64,000 bases of DNA. Source: Cystobacter fuscus (GTDB lineage Bacteria > Myxococcota > Myxococcia > Myxococcales > Myxococcaceae). This document shows, in pieces, positions 21,424 through 30,645 of the stretch. How positions within the stretch are numbered: position 1 is the stretch's first letter; each line of letters begins with the position of its first letter. Both the position numbers and the translations under genes were made by a program. The stretch covers positions 10,602,001 through 10,666,000 of the forward strand of contig NZ_CP022098.1 in assembly GCF_002305875.1 (NCBI RefSeq). Direction: 5' to 3'. The notes under the pieces are model-generated. The model was not told where the DNA came from. It did no database searches and saw nothing but the letters and a program-made list of their open reading frames with translations.

Positions 21424-23196
21424 CTAGTTGAGCTCGATCTTGCAGGTGGCGCTGCAGCCGTCGCCGCTCGTCTTGTTGCCATCGTCGCACGACTCGCCCT
21501 GGTCCTTCTGGACGATCTTGTCGCCGCAGCGGGGACCCCAGACGCACCCACGGGCGCACTGGTTGTAGCCACCGGCGAAGATCTTGTCATCGCACTCCTC
21601 GCCCTTGTCGACGACGCCGTTGCCACAGGTGGCCTCGCAATTGGTGCTCGTCGTCTCGAAGTTGGAGAGCGTGAGCTTGTAATTGGAGCCCGTGGTGTGG
21701 CGCTCGGCCTGGAACACCACCGCCTCATAGATGCGGCCCTTCTTCAGGTTGAGCTGGTTCACGCCCGCGACGTCCTTCAGGGTGATGGAGCCAGACTGCG
21801 GGCCATGCACACCGCCCAGGTCGAGCGCCAGACGACCATTGATGTACACGAACACATCGTCGTCACCACGGAAGGAGAGCACCTCGGTCTCCTTGTACTC
21901 GAACCAGTAGCGCGCCTCGCTCGTGAAGCTGAAGTTGTGGTTGTTGGTCGTGCGCTCGTAGTTAGAACCGAGCGCCACCCAACCCAGGCCATCGAGTTCG
22001 AAGAAATCGCCGTCGTCGAGTTCGTAGGTGCCACCCGACTGCCTGGGCAGGGAGAGGACCTTGACCACCGTCTTGTTGATATTTTTTTCCTTGGGCTGGT
22101 CCCGATACCACTGATCGAACGCCTCCTTGCCATGGGTGGTACCAACGGGCCCTGACCTCGCGTACACGGGTTTGCCATCGCTTCCCAGCAAGCTGTACAG
22201 GGGCCCCACGATTCCCTTGTCGTCGCCATTTACATTCTCGAAGTCCTCATGGCCCTTCGGCAGCCCGAGCGAGGCATTGGCCGCATGATTCCAGCCACGG
22301 AAGTCACGGAAGACGAAGGGAATCTCCACCTTGTTTGGCGGGGTGCTCTTGATGACAGTGCAGATGAAGCCCGGCTCGAGCTTGCACTCCGCCGAGCAAC
22401 CATCGTTGGAGCGGGTGTTGCCGTCGTCGCACGCCTCGCCCGAACCAGGGAGGATCACACCATCACCACATACCGCCTTGCAGACGCCCTCACGATCGCA
22501 GTCGGGCTCACGCACGCACAGCGGCGAGCACCCATCACCCATGTCGTTGTTGCCATCATCACACTGCTCGGTGCCCTCGCGAATCTTGTCGCCACAGACG
22601 GTCGGCGTGCAGGGCTTGCCGATGGTGTCACACTTGTACCCGTCCTCCAGGCGGCAGACCTTGTTGCACCCATCTTTTTCGGTGGTGTTTCCGTCCTCGC
22701 ACTCCTCGTCACCGGCGATGATGAGATCACCGCATTTGGCGGCCTGGCAGCGCCCGCCACTCAGCGGGCAGTTCCAGCCCGCCTCCACCGTCCTGCAATC
22801 GGCGCTACAGCCATCGCCTGCCGAGCTGTTCCCATCATCACACACCTCGAGTTCCTCGACCTTGCCATCGCCACAGAGCCCCACCCAAACACAGGCAGTA
22901 CCCGGGTTTTCGCATGCATAGCCCGGCTCGACAGCTCCGCAGTTGGAGGCACAACCGTCGTTGCTCGCCGTATTGCCATCATCGCAAACCTCGTTGCCCG
23001 TCTTCCGCCCATCTCCACACCGGCCACCGGGGCCCGGGTCGATGGGGCAAGAAGAGCCACCGTCACAGTTCGTGGGCGGCGTGCCAGCATCCGGATCCGA
23101 GGGATCCACGACAACACCGGGACAAGCCGTGAGAGACAACACGAGCGAGGCGAGGGCGAGGCCCACGAATCGCGATCGAATTGGAGTATTCATCAT
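21424..23196 (-). CDS. Cys-rich (DUF4215) and fibro-slime domain surface lipoprotein, copy 1
   Basis: About 590 residues: a lipoprotein signal (SLTAC), five or six myxobacterial Cys-rich repeats of the form CGDG-E-CDDGN-DGC-C over residues 60-280, then a fibro-slime/PA14-like domain (about 295-500, with DVFVYINGRLALDLGGVHG), then two more Cys-rich repeats at the C-terminus. Such proteins are outer-surface, disulfide-stabilised proteins found in large numbers in myxobacteria; function unknown. It is a paralogue of the gene at 45041-46708. Two adjacent ATGs (23196, 23193) are possible starts and neither has a strong ribosome site. Confidence 0.85.
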   Translation of the reverse strand: MMNTPIRSRFVGLALASLVLSLTACPGVVVDPSDPDAGTPPTNCDGGSSCPIDPGPGGRCGDGRKTGNEVCDDGNTASNDGCASNCGAVEPGYACENPGTACVWVGLCGDGKVEELEVCDDGNSSAGDGCSADCRTVEAGWNCPLSGGRCQAAKCGDLIIAGDEECEDGNTTEKDGCNKVCRLEDGYKCDTIGKPCTPTVCGDKIREGTEQCDDGNNDMGDGCSPLCVREPDCDREGVCKAVCGDGVILPGSGEACDDGNTRSNDGCSAECKLEPGFICTVIKSTPPNKVEIPFVFRDFRGWNHAANASLGLPKGHEDFENVNGDDKGIVGPLYSLLGSDGKPVYARSGPVGTTHGKEAFDQWYRDQPKEKNINKTVVKVLSLPRQSGGTYELDDGDFFELDGLGWVALGSNYERTTNNHNFSFTSEARYWFEYKETEVLSFRGDDDVFVYINGRLALDLGGVHGPQSGSITLKDVAGVNQLNLKKGRIYEAVVFQAERHTTGSNYKLTLSNFETTSTNCEATCGNGVVDKGEECDDKIFAGGYNQCARGCVWGPRCGDKIVQKDQGESCDDGNKTSGDGCSATCKIELN

Positions 23197-23745
23197 GGGG
23201 TAGACCGAGCATGAAGAGGGAGGTTCAACAAGCCAATTGTACATTGTTTGCTGACGGCTGGTGACCTTCCATGCTCAAAGGAAGAAAACAGCCCTACCGT
23301 TGGGATTCGGCAGGCTTCCTGCGCTCACGGTGAATGTCGTTCAGACGTGCAGGCGAGTCACTCCCAACTGTTTGTCGTTCATGGTGGCGCCCGCCATGGC
23401 CTCCCCCCTGCTGTCGCCTCGCTGTTCGGGAAGACTCTCACCACTTTATTTTATCAAAACATGCGAAAGCCGATGGAGTGCCGCCGAGCCGCGCATCACG
23501 TTCGACCCGTACGTACTCCTGGCGGCGCTGTCCGACACCGAGGTCCCCCCATCCGAGTGGGCAAACCTCCTGGAGCACCAGAACAGGGCGGGCCCCCACT
23601 TCACTCGGAGCGTGTCCCACGGCGCACGGAAGGCCCTCTCCGTGGGGGCGCGCTACGTTCCGGCCCTCCGCGTCCAGGGTAGGCAGCCGCCCATGACCGC
23701 GGAAGTGGGGCCGGGGATTCGCCTTGGCGCGCGTGCTGCAAGACA
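23197..23745. other. Gene-free intergenic region between divergent genes
   Basis: About 550 bases separating the Cys-rich lipoprotein from the kinase. It is locally AT-richer than its surroundings, with TTTATTTTATCAAAA near 23445-23460 and a TGTACA palindrome near 23236. The octamer GTCGTTCA occurs twice (23336 and 23374). Promoters for both neighbours must lie here, but I cannot assign boxes with confidence. No credible coding frame is seen. Confidence 0.5.
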
Positions 23746-25458
23746 ATGGGGCGGTCCATGCTCTCCTCCAACCGCTCAGGACACGTCGCGCCACTCGGCA
23801 GCAAGCTGCTGGCCGAGCACTTCCGGACGGATGCCGCCGCCCGGGAAACCTCCGTGGCGCAATTCAACAGCATGGTGTGCCTGGTCTTCCTGCTCTCGGG
23901 GCTGGGACTCGGCAATCTGCTCGGCTGGCCGCGGGCCATGTGCGTCGTGGTCATGTGCGCGGGCTACTCCGGCTACTACGCGCTGCTCTACCGGGTGCTG
24001 AGGCGGGGCTGGTTCCATCCGGCCATCTGCTGGTTCAACGTCTGCCTGGAGAACTCCGCCGTCGGCGCCCTCTTCATCTTCGACATCGTCTTCGCGGACG
24101 CCGAGCAGGCCCTGTCCAACCCGTCGGCGGTGCTGTGGAGCGCCATCATCGTGCTCGCGGCGTTGCGCTCCAACCTCAAGCTGGCGCTCTTCGCGGGCGG
24201 GCTGGTGGCCGCGGAGATGCTGTCGCTCTACTTCTTCGTCGCCCTGCCCCGGATGAGCGAGCCCATTCCGCTGATGTTCACGCCCGCGCTCATGGGGCAG
24301 CGCGCCGCCTACTACTTCATCACCGGGTGGATGGCGGCGCTCGTGGCCAGCCACCTCATGCGCAAGGCCGAGGAGGCCCTGCGCGCCATCCGCGCGAAGG
24401 ATCTGCTGGGCAAGTACTTCCTGCACGAGCGCCTGGGCGTGGGCGGCATGGCGGAGGTGTTCCGCGCCACCTACAGCCCGGAAGGCGGCTTCGAGAAGGT
24501 GGTGGCCATCAAGCGCATCCTCCCGGCCTATGCCGAGGACAAGGACTTCGTGACGTTGTTCCGGCGCGAGGCGGAGCTGGTGTCGCTGCTCAACCATCCC
24601 AACATCGTCCAGGTGCTCGACGTGGGCCGCTTCGAGGACACCTACTTCATGGCCATGGAGTACGTCGAAGGGGTGTCCCTGCGCGAGCTGCTCAAGCTGT
24701 GCGGCCCCCTGCCGCCCGCCGCGGTGGCCCTCATCGGGGCGGAGATGGGCCAGGCGCTCGACTACGTGCACCGGCGCACCGCGAGCGATGGCACCCCGCT
24801 CAACCTCGTGCACCGGGACGTGAATCCGCCCAACATCCTGCTGTCGCGCATCGGCGAGGTGAAGCTGGGGGACTTCGGCGTGGCCCGCGCGGCCATCCAT
24901 GTGCGCCTCACCCGGGCGGATCGCGTCCGCGGCAAGCTGGGCTACCTGGCCCCGGAGCAGGCCCGGGGGGAGTCCTTCGATGGGCGCGCGGATCTCTTCG
25001 CGCTCGGCCTGTCGCTGCACGAGGCCCTCACGGGCCGGCGCGTCTTCGCGGGGGAGGATGCCTCCGACACGATGCGCAGCGAGCCGCCCGTCTTCCTCCT
25101 GCCCCCCTCGGGCTACCGCCCGGACATCCCCCCCGCGTTGGACGCCGCCATCATGGGGCTGCTCGATTGGAAGGTGGCGCGGCGCACGCCCCGGGGGCTG
25201 AGGTTGCGCGAGCAGCTGTGTGAGCTGACCGGGCCCTTCGCCCCCTATCCGCAAGGACAGGAGGCACTGGCCCGGCTGGTCCAGGAGGCCATGGCGCGCA
25301 AGCGCGAGCTGCTTCCGGGGGAGCCGTCGGATCGGGGCACCGAGAGGGAGGGCACCCTCTTCGCGAAGAGCGAGGAGCCCACGGCGGTCCTGTCGGGAGA
25401 CAACATGCCGGGAGGGGTGCTCACGAACCCCACCGGCAGGCGCACCGGCGAGCGCTGA
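23746..25458 (+). CDS. Ser/Thr protein kinase with N-terminal membrane domain
   Basis: A 570-residue protein. The first 210 residues hold about six hydrophobic segments; the kinase domain follows (about 222-480) with GVGGMAEVF, VAIKRIL, HRDVNPPN, GDFGVA and PEQARG. The catalytic-loop Lys is Asn (HRDVN), a change common among myxobacterial kinases, while HRD, DFG and the VAIK Lys are kept, so activity remains possible. The layout is the reverse of the usual kinase-then-anchor order. The C-terminal 90 residues look disordered. An ATG four codons later (23758) is an alternative start. Confidence 0.88.
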   Translation: MGRSMLSSNRSGHVAPLGSKLLAEHFRTDAAARETSVAQFNSMVCLVFLLSGLGLGNLLGWPRAMCVVVMCAGYSGYYALLYRVLRRGWFHPAICWFNVCLENSAVGALFIFDIVFADAEQALSNPSAVLWSAIIVLAALRSNLKLALFAGGLVAAEMLSLYFFVALPRMSEPIPLMFTPALMGQRAAYYFITGWMAALVASHLMRKAEEALRAIRAKDLLGKYFLHERLGVGGMAEVFRATYSPEGGFEKVVAIKRILPAYAEDKDFVTLFRREAELVSLLNHPNIVQVLDVGRFEDTYFMAMEYVEGVSLRELLKLCGPLPPAAVALIGAEMGQALDYVHRRTASDGTPLNLVHRDVNPPNILLSRIGEVKLGDFGVARAAIHVRLTRADRVRGKLGYLAPEQARGESFDGRADLFALGLSLHEALTGRRVFAGEDASDTMRSEPPVFLLPPSGYRPDIPPALDAAIMGLLDWKVARRTPRGLRLREQLCELTGPFAPYPQGQEALARLVQEAMARKRELLPGEPSDRGTEREGTLFAKSEEPTAVLSGDNMPGGVLTNPTGRRTGER

Positions 25459-25472
25459 CGGGAGTCCGCGGG

Positions 25473-28151
25473 CTACGTCTTCGTCGGATTGTTCGGAGGC
25501 GTGGTCGTGGCCGGAGTCGTGGTGGCGTCCGTCTTCTTGAAGGCCGACGCGCCCTTGGACACTCCGCCCGCCGCCGCGCTCGCCGCCCCGAAGTAGTCAC
25601 CCTCCTGGAGGCCCTTGGCCGTGTTGGCACCCGCCCCCACGAGGTCCGCGCCCAGCGCCACGTTGTTCCAGCGGTTGGCCGAGGCATTGGCCTGGTTCTG
25701 GGCGACGCCGCCCTGCGGAGCCGCGTCCGCCCGGGCCTTGCGCCGATCCCCCATGGCCGTCGCGCCCTTGGACACGCCGCCCGCCGCCGCGCCCGCCGCC
25801 CCGAAGTAGTCCCCCTCCTGGAGGCTCTTGGCCGTGTTGGCACCCGCCCCCGCGAGGTCCGCGCCCAGCGCCACGTTGTTCCAGCGGTTGGCCGAGGCAT
25901 TGGCCTGGTTCTGGGCGGCGCTGCCCTGCGGAGCCGCGTCCGCCCGGGCCTTGCGCCGATCCCCCATGGCCGTCGCGCCCTTGGACACGCCGCCCGCCGC
26001 CGCGCCCGCCGCCCCGAAGTAGTCACCCTCCTGGAGGCTCTTGGCCGTGTTGGCACCGGCCCCCACCATGTCCGCGCCGAGCGCCACGTTGTTCCAGCGG
26101 TTGGCCGAGGCATTGGCCTGATTCTGCGCGGCGCTGCCCTGTGGGGCCGCATCCGCCCGGGCCTTGCGCCGATCCCCCATGGCCGTCGCGCCCTTGGACA
26201 CGCCGCCCGCCGCCGAGCCGACGGCTCCGAAATAGTCGCCCTCCTGGATGCCCTTCGCCGTGTTGGCACCCGCCTCCACGAGCTCCGCGCCGAGCGCCAC
26301 GTTGTTCCAGCGGTTGGCCGAGGCACCACCCGTTGCCGCCGTGCTGCCCGCCGTTGCCGTGCTGCCCGCCGCCGGTGCGCTTCGGGCCGCCGCGCCTCCC
26401 GCCGCCGCCGAGCCGCTTGCCGCGGCCGCACCACCCGCCGCCGGTGCGCTTCGGGCCGCCGCGCCTCCCGCCGCCGCCGCCCCACCACTCGCCGCCGGCG
26501 CGCTTCGAGCCGCCGCGCTTCCCGCCGTGGCCGCGCCCGAGGCGCCTCGGGCCGCCATGGCGCCCGCGCCACCCGCCACACCGCCCGCCAGCGAGGCCAC
26601 GACGCCCAAGGTATCCCCGCGCTGACCCGCCTCCACCGCGCCCTTCACCGAGGAGGCGACGGCGAGGGGGATGGCGATGGGCTGGAGGCCCGGCACGAAG
26701 GCCGCCGCGGTGGCGATGAGGGGCAGACCGTCATTGACCGTCTTGAAGCCCGTCTCCGCGGCGTTCTTCACGCCCTTGCCCACCTCGCCGAAGGCCCCGG
26801 CCACGTCGCCCTTGAGCAGCTTCCCGGCGCCGTTGGCGAGCCCCTGGGGAATGGACGTCACGGTGTCGAAGGCGCCCTTGGCCAGGTTGCCCACGCCATC
26901 GACCAGACCGGTGGTGAACCCGTTGATCTTCTCTCCCAGCTTGGGGCTCACGAAGGAGACCAGGTTGCCGAGGTTGGACACGGTCGCCTTGGCCCCATCC
27001 ACCAGGTTGCCGATGCCCTTCTTGACGCCCCCGAACGCGGAACTGAAGGCCCCGCCGATGTCGCCCTTGAACAGCTTGCCGACGCCCTCGGCGACGCCCT
27101 TGACCACGTTGCCGATGGCCTTGAAGGGCGCCGCGATCGCATTGCCGATGCCCTTGAAGAAGTTGCCGACCTTCTCGAAGAAGCCGACCTTGCGGAAGGA
27201 GTTCCAGAGCATGTCGCTCTGGGCACCCAACATGTCCTTCTGCTGGCCGTAGAGGCCATCGGCGCCCTTCTTCTGCTCCTCCAGCGCCTTGACCTGGGGA
27301 CTGTCCTTTCCGTAGGTCTCCTTGGCCTGCTTGATCTGCCCATCGAGCTGCTTCATGTGGGAGTCCTGGAGCTTCCCCACACGGTCCTTGCTCTCCTTGG
27401 TCTTCTCGGACAGATGGCGGGTCATCGTGTCCATGGACATCGAGCCGCCGTGCTCCGGCAGGTCGTACTTCTTGCGGATGTCGTCCAGCTTCCCCTTGCG
27501 ATCCTTCTCGGGAATCTCGGGATCGTTCATCACCGCGTCGATCTCGGAGGTGATCTTCGCCGGGTCGAACGGGGGCTTGAGCTCGCCCGCGACCTTCGTG
27601 CGCTCCTCCTCCATCTTCTTGAGCTTCTTGCTGTCCCCTCCGCCCGCGCGCTCCGCGGCGATGTCCGCGTCCAGCTTGGTCAGCTTCTCCTGGACCTTGG
27701 CGTTCTTCTCGTCCAGCTTCTGGTTGTGTTCAACGGCCCCCTCCTTGATGTGGGGAGGGAAGTTGTACTTCTCGCTCTGCAGCCGCTGCTGCTCCTGGGC
27801 GAGGGCCCCCTGGGCCTTGCCCATCGGAGTCGCCGCGAGCCCAGCGTCCGCTCCACCCGGAGCCGAAGCCCCTCGCACGCCCGAGGCGGCCGACACGTTG
27901 CCCGGAGCGGACGTGGGCGCGAAGCTCGACACGCCGGCCTGGGCCTCTCCCGCCGGCCCCTGCGGCACCGCCGGGCCTTGTCCCCCGGCCGGAGGCAGGG
28001 CCCCCAGCGCCGTCTTGAGCGTCTCCATCGCCACCGCCAGCGCGGTCAGCTGGGCACTGGCCGAGGACGGGGGGGCCGCCGTCGAGGACGACGAGGCGGT
28101 GGGCGTCGTGGGGTAGTTGGGCGAGGGAGGCGTTCGGACGTTCATGGACAT
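25473..28151 (-). CDS. Large repeat protein with four C-terminal 71-residue tandem repeats, function unknown
   Basis: An 892-residue protein without signal peptide. Layout: Ala/Ser/Pro-rich head (1-110), charged probable coiled coil (110-300), a long amphipathic Gly/Lys segment with repeated GKLLKGD-GAF and KGIGN units (300-520), an Ala-rich linker with ARSAPAA units, then four near-identical 71-residue repeats beginning SANRWNNVALGA. The make-up recalls effector, tape-measure or polymorphic-toxin carrier proteins, but no catalytic domain is recognisable and the function is unknown. Its start lies about 110 bases from a palindrome array. Confidence 0.78.
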   Translation of the reverse strand: MSMNVRTPPSPNYPTTPTASSSSTAAPPSSASAQLTALAVAMETLKTALGALPPAGGQGPAVPQGPAGEAQAGVSSFAPTSAPGNVSAASGVRGASAPGGADAGLAATPMGKAQGALAQEQQRLQSEKYNFPPHIKEGAVEHNQKLDEKNAKVQEKLTKLDADIAAERAGGGDSKKLKKMEEERTKVAGELKPPFDPAKITSEIDAVMNDPEIPEKDRKGKLDDIRKKYDLPEHGGSMSMDTMTRHLSEKTKESKDRVGKLQDSHMKQLDGQIKQAKETYGKDSPQVKALEEQKKGADGLYGQQKDMLGAQSDMLWNSFRKVGFFEKVGNFFKGIGNAIAAPFKAIGNVVKGVAEGVGKLFKGDIGGAFSSAFGGVKKGIGNLVDGAKATVSNLGNLVSFVSPKLGEKINGFTTGLVDGVGNLAKGAFDTVTSIPQGLANGAGKLLKGDVAGAFGEVGKGVKNAAETGFKTVNDGLPLIATAAAFVPGLQPIAIPLAVASSVKGAVEAGQRGDTLGVVASLAGGVAGGAGAMAARGASGAATAGSAAARSAPAASGGAAAAGGAAARSAPAAGGAAAASGSAAAGGAAARSAPAAGSTATAGSTAATGGASANRWNNVALGAELVEAGANTAKGIQEGDYFGAVGSAAGGVSKGATAMGDRRKARADAAPQGSAAQNQANASANRWNNVALGADMVGAGANTAKSLQEGDYFGAAGAAAGGVSKGATAMGDRRKARADAAPQGSAAQNQANASANRWNNVALGADLAGAGANTAKSLQEGDYFGAAGAAAGGVSKGATAMGDRRKARADAAPQGGVAQNQANASANRWNNVALGADLVGAGANTAKGLQEGDYFGAASAAAGGVSKGASAFKKTDATTTPATTTPPNNPTKT
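25550..26321 (-). repeat. Four tandem copies of a 213-bp in-frame repeat
   Basis: The block GTTCCAGCGGTTGGCC recurs on the plus strand at 25665, 25878, 26091 and 26304, exactly 213 bases (71 codons) apart. The middle copies differ at only a few bases. The copy nearest the C-terminus is cut short and ends in a Lys/Thr tail; the one nearest the N-terminus is the most diverged. Confidence 0.95.
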
Positions 28152-28260
28152 GGGTCAGGCCTCTTCAACCAGGAGATGGAGACTTCCAGAGTATCTCCTG
28201 TTGCGTCTGGCGTGCCAAAGACCCCCGCCCCACCTCGCGCGATCACCCGAGCGCGCGAAC

Positions 28261-28354
28261 CCCGTGCGCACATGCCCCCTGGTGACAACAGTCATCACCT
28301 GCTGGTGACAGCAGTCATCACCTGCTGGTGACAACAGACACCAGGGAGCACGGG
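28261..28354. repeat. Nested palindrome array with 23-bp direct repeats
   Basis: Two 23-bp direct repeats (28291-28313 and 28314-28336, one base different) each contain the palindrome TCACC-TGCT-GGTGA. They are enclosed by inverted arms CCCTGGTG/CACCAGGG (28277-28284, 28339-28346) and CCCGTGC/GCACGGG (28261-28267, 28348-28354). The array starts 14 bases beyond the P450 stop and about 110 bases before the start of the 892-residue protein gene. It could end the P450 transcript, act as an operator, or both. Confidence 0.8.
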
Positions 28355-28367
28355 CGGGATGCCCCTG

Positions 28368-29615
28368 TTACTGCGCGCGCAGCTGGACCTCGAGCGTCTC
28401 CATCCTGCGGATGACCGGATGGGGAGCGAACGTGGGAGGGCGCACCAACTGCATGTCCGGGTAGCGCCGCAGGAGCGTGCCCACGGCGAGCTGCACCTCC
28501 AGCCGCGCCAGGTTCGCGCCGAGGCAGTAGTGCACGCCGTGGCCGAAGGCGATGCTCGCGTTCGTGTTGCGGCGCACGTCGAAGGTATCGGCCTTGGGGA
28601 AGGCGGCCTCGTCGCGCAGCGCGCTGTTGAGCATGATGAGCACCATCTGCCCCTTCTTGATGGTCTGCCCGCTCAGCTCCACGTCCTCGAGCGCGTAGCG
28701 CGCGACGCCGATCTTCCCGAAGTTGTCGAAGCGCAGCACCTCCTCGATGACGTTCTTGAGCAGGTCCGGCTCGGTCTTGAGCTGGGCGCGCAGCTCGGGC
28801 CGCTGCAGCACGTTGTACGTCGTGAAGCCGATGAGGTGCACCGTCGTCTCGAAGCCGCCCACGATGAGCGCGGCCACCAGCGACAGCAGCTCACTGGTGC
28901 TCAGCCGATCCCCCTGCTCCTCCGTCTGGATGAGCGTGGTGAGGATGTCGTCCGGCAGGGGATTCTTGCGCCGGTCCTCGATCGTCTCTCGCACCAGGGC
29001 GATGCCCTCGCGGATGTCGGCGCGCAGCGCCTCGACCTCCTCCGGGCGCAGCAGGCCAGGCAGGAAGTTCTTGATCGACGCCTCCGTGAAGCGCTGGAAC
29101 AACGTCTCGCGCCCCTTGGGAATCTTCAGCATGGAGCCAATCACCCGGGCGGGGATGCGGTCCGAGATGTCGCTGACCACGTTGATGGTCCCCTTGACCG
29201 CCGCCTCGTCGAGCACCTCGTCGATGAGCGCCTGCACCTCCGGCCGCAGCCGCTCGATGGCGCGCGGGGTGAGCGCCGGACTGACGAGCTTGCGTACCCG
29301 GGCATGGTCCGCGCCGGAGAGCGCGAACAGCCCCGTCTTGCTCAGCTCCACCAGCTCGGGGATCATCGCCGCGCTGCCCAGCACCGAGGCGAACTCCCAC
29401 TCGTCCCGGTTGGGGGAGAAGCGCCTGGCGTCGCGCAGCACCTCGATGGCGTCCTCATACCGGGACAGCAGCCAGCCGCGGCCCTGCTCCCAATAGACGA
29501 GCGGCGTCTTCGTGCGCAGCTCGTCGAGCATGGGGTAGGGATTGGCGTCGTAGCCGGGGGCCTGGGGGTTGAACAACACGGCGGGGGAGCTCTGCTTCGT
29601 TGCCTCGAGCGACAT
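28368..29615 (-). CDS. Cytochrome P450
   Basis: A 415-residue bacterial class I P450. The I-helix reads VGGFETTVHLIG, the K-helix ExxR is EEVLRF, and the haem Cys lies in FGHGVHYCLGANLARLE near residue 360. The ATG at 29615 was chosen for its AGGAGG site seven bases upstream and the normal family length. The ferredoxin gene lies 56 bases upstream on the same strand, so an electron donor is supplied in cis. The substrate is unknown. Confidence 0.93.
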   Translation of the reverse strand: MSLEATKQSSPAVLFNPQAPGYDANPYPMLDELRTKTPLVYWEQGRGWLLSRYEDAIEVLRDARRFSPNRDEWEFASVLGSAAMIPELVELSKTGLFALSGADHARVRKLVSPALTPRAIERLRPEVQALIDEVLDEAAVKGTINVVSDISDRIPARVIGSMLKIPKGRETLFQRFTEASIKNFLPGLLRPEEVEALRADIREGIALVRETIEDRRKNPLPDDILTTLIQTEEQGDRLSTSELLSLVAALIVGGFETTVHLIGFTTYNVLQRPELRAQLKTEPDLLKNVIEEVLRFDNFGKIGVARYALEDVELSGQTIKKGQMVLIMLNSALRDEAAFPKADTFDVRRNTNASIAFGHGVHYCLGANLARLEVQLAVGTLLRRYPDMQLVRPPTFAPHPVIRRMETLEVQLRAQ

Positions 29616-29671
29616 GGACTGCCTCCTGAAACACCTGGGTACGGATGGGGTTGCGGACGGAGCGCCGGGCC

Positions 29672-29866
29672 TCAGTCCTCGACGAGCGACAGCGCCTGCT
29701 TCGGGCACTCGCGCACGGCCTGCTCCACCTGGGCGCGCCGCTCGGGGGTCACCGTCTCCGCCAGCACGTGCAGCTGATCCTTCTCATCCAATGAGAAGGA
29801 CGTCGGCGCCGCGCGCACGCACACCCCGTTGGCCTCACAGCGATCCCAATCCACCACGATCTTCAT
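29672..29866 (-). CDS. P450-associated ferredoxin, [3Fe-4S] type
   Basis: A 64-residue ferredoxin with the Cys pattern CEANGVC, then Ala where a [4Fe-4S] protein has its third Cys, and a final CPKQAL. This is the pattern of the [3Fe-4S] ferredoxins that feed class I bacterial P450s, and the P450 gene follows directly. A GAGGAG site ends six bases before the ATG at 29866, which favours it over the ATG two codons upstream. Confidence 0.93.
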   Translation of the reverse strand: MKIVVDWDRCEANGVCVRAAPTSFSLDEKDQLHVLAETVTPERRAQVEQAVRECPKQALSLVED

Positions 29867-30046
29867 GCGCATCTCCTCGTGCTCCCCGGGACGAGGACAG
29901 GGGAGCCCCGGAAGCTTTGATTGATTATCCTATCAACCCATAAAACCCGGGAAAACGCCACTTGTTCCCCGCCCGGTGAGGGGCCTTTTCAAGGGAAAAC
30001 CGGGACCTGGAGAGGCGCGACGTGAAGACCCGGGTACAATGGGTTC

Positions 30047-30541
30047 ATGGACTTTTCCGCCTGGCTGGCGAACTTCCGCAACCTGCACGAGCGCGCGCGC
30101 CGCAAGCTCCTCACGAGTGAGGAGTACACGCGCTACCTGGAAGACCGGGAGCAACTGGCGCGCACGCTCCTCAAGGCGCAGGGACAGACGGCGGTGAAGG
30201 GCATCAGCGCCCGGCGCACCTTCCGGGTCCCCAAGGGCCTGCCCGTGGACGTGTGCTTCCGCGAGGCGGCCCTGCGCAGCCGCACCCTGGATCTGTCCTC
30301 GGGGGGCTTCTCCTGCACGCTCACCCAGCCGCCGGACGAGGGAGGCAGGGGGGGGTTCGTGCTGTGGCTGCCAGGAGAGAACGAGGCGCCGGTGGTGGGG
30401 CGCGCGCGGATCGTCGCCCGGGCGCCCGGCGAGAAGGATCCCCGGCGCGTCTCCTTCTCCTTCGAGGACGTGAGCGAGGAGGATCGCGAGCGGCTGGAGA
30501 TGATGATCTTCGATCTGGCGCTCGGCTACATCCGCGCCTGA
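30047..30541 (+). CDS. PilZ domain protein
   Basis: The 164-residue protein has an N-terminal helical part (1-55) and a PilZ domain (about 55-160). The cyclic-di-GMP motifs are present in recognisable form: an Arg-rich RRTFRVP and the downstream DLSSGGFS (D/NxSxxG). PilZ proteins sense cyclic-di-GMP and in myxobacteria often tie into motility. It is a single gene between the divergent ferredoxin promoter and the large repeat protein. Confidence 0.85.
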   Translation: MDFSAWLANFRNLHERARRKLLTSEEYTRYLEDREQLARTLLKAQGQTAVKGISARRTFRVPKGLPVDVCFREAALRSRTLDLSSGGFSCTLTQPPDEGGRGGFVLWLPGENEAPVVGRARIVARAPGEKDPRRVSFSFEDVSEEDRERLEMMIFDLALGYIRA

Positions 30542-30645
30542 GCGGCTCACTTCTCCCAGGTTTCGGGAAAAAGCGCACCCCCCACGCAACAACGCGTGAG
30601 AGTTCCCGATAACTTAGAAAACGCTTCTCAAAGGAGAGTGCCGCG

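Noticed and set aside
23261-24001. 246-codon plus-strand frame ahead of the membrane kinase
   Set aside because: It overlaps the kinase in another frame and its product has no domain or consistent codon bias.
25550-26321. Possible CRISPR-like array
   Set aside because: The 213-bp periodic units are coding, in frame, and have no short repeat/unique spacer structure.
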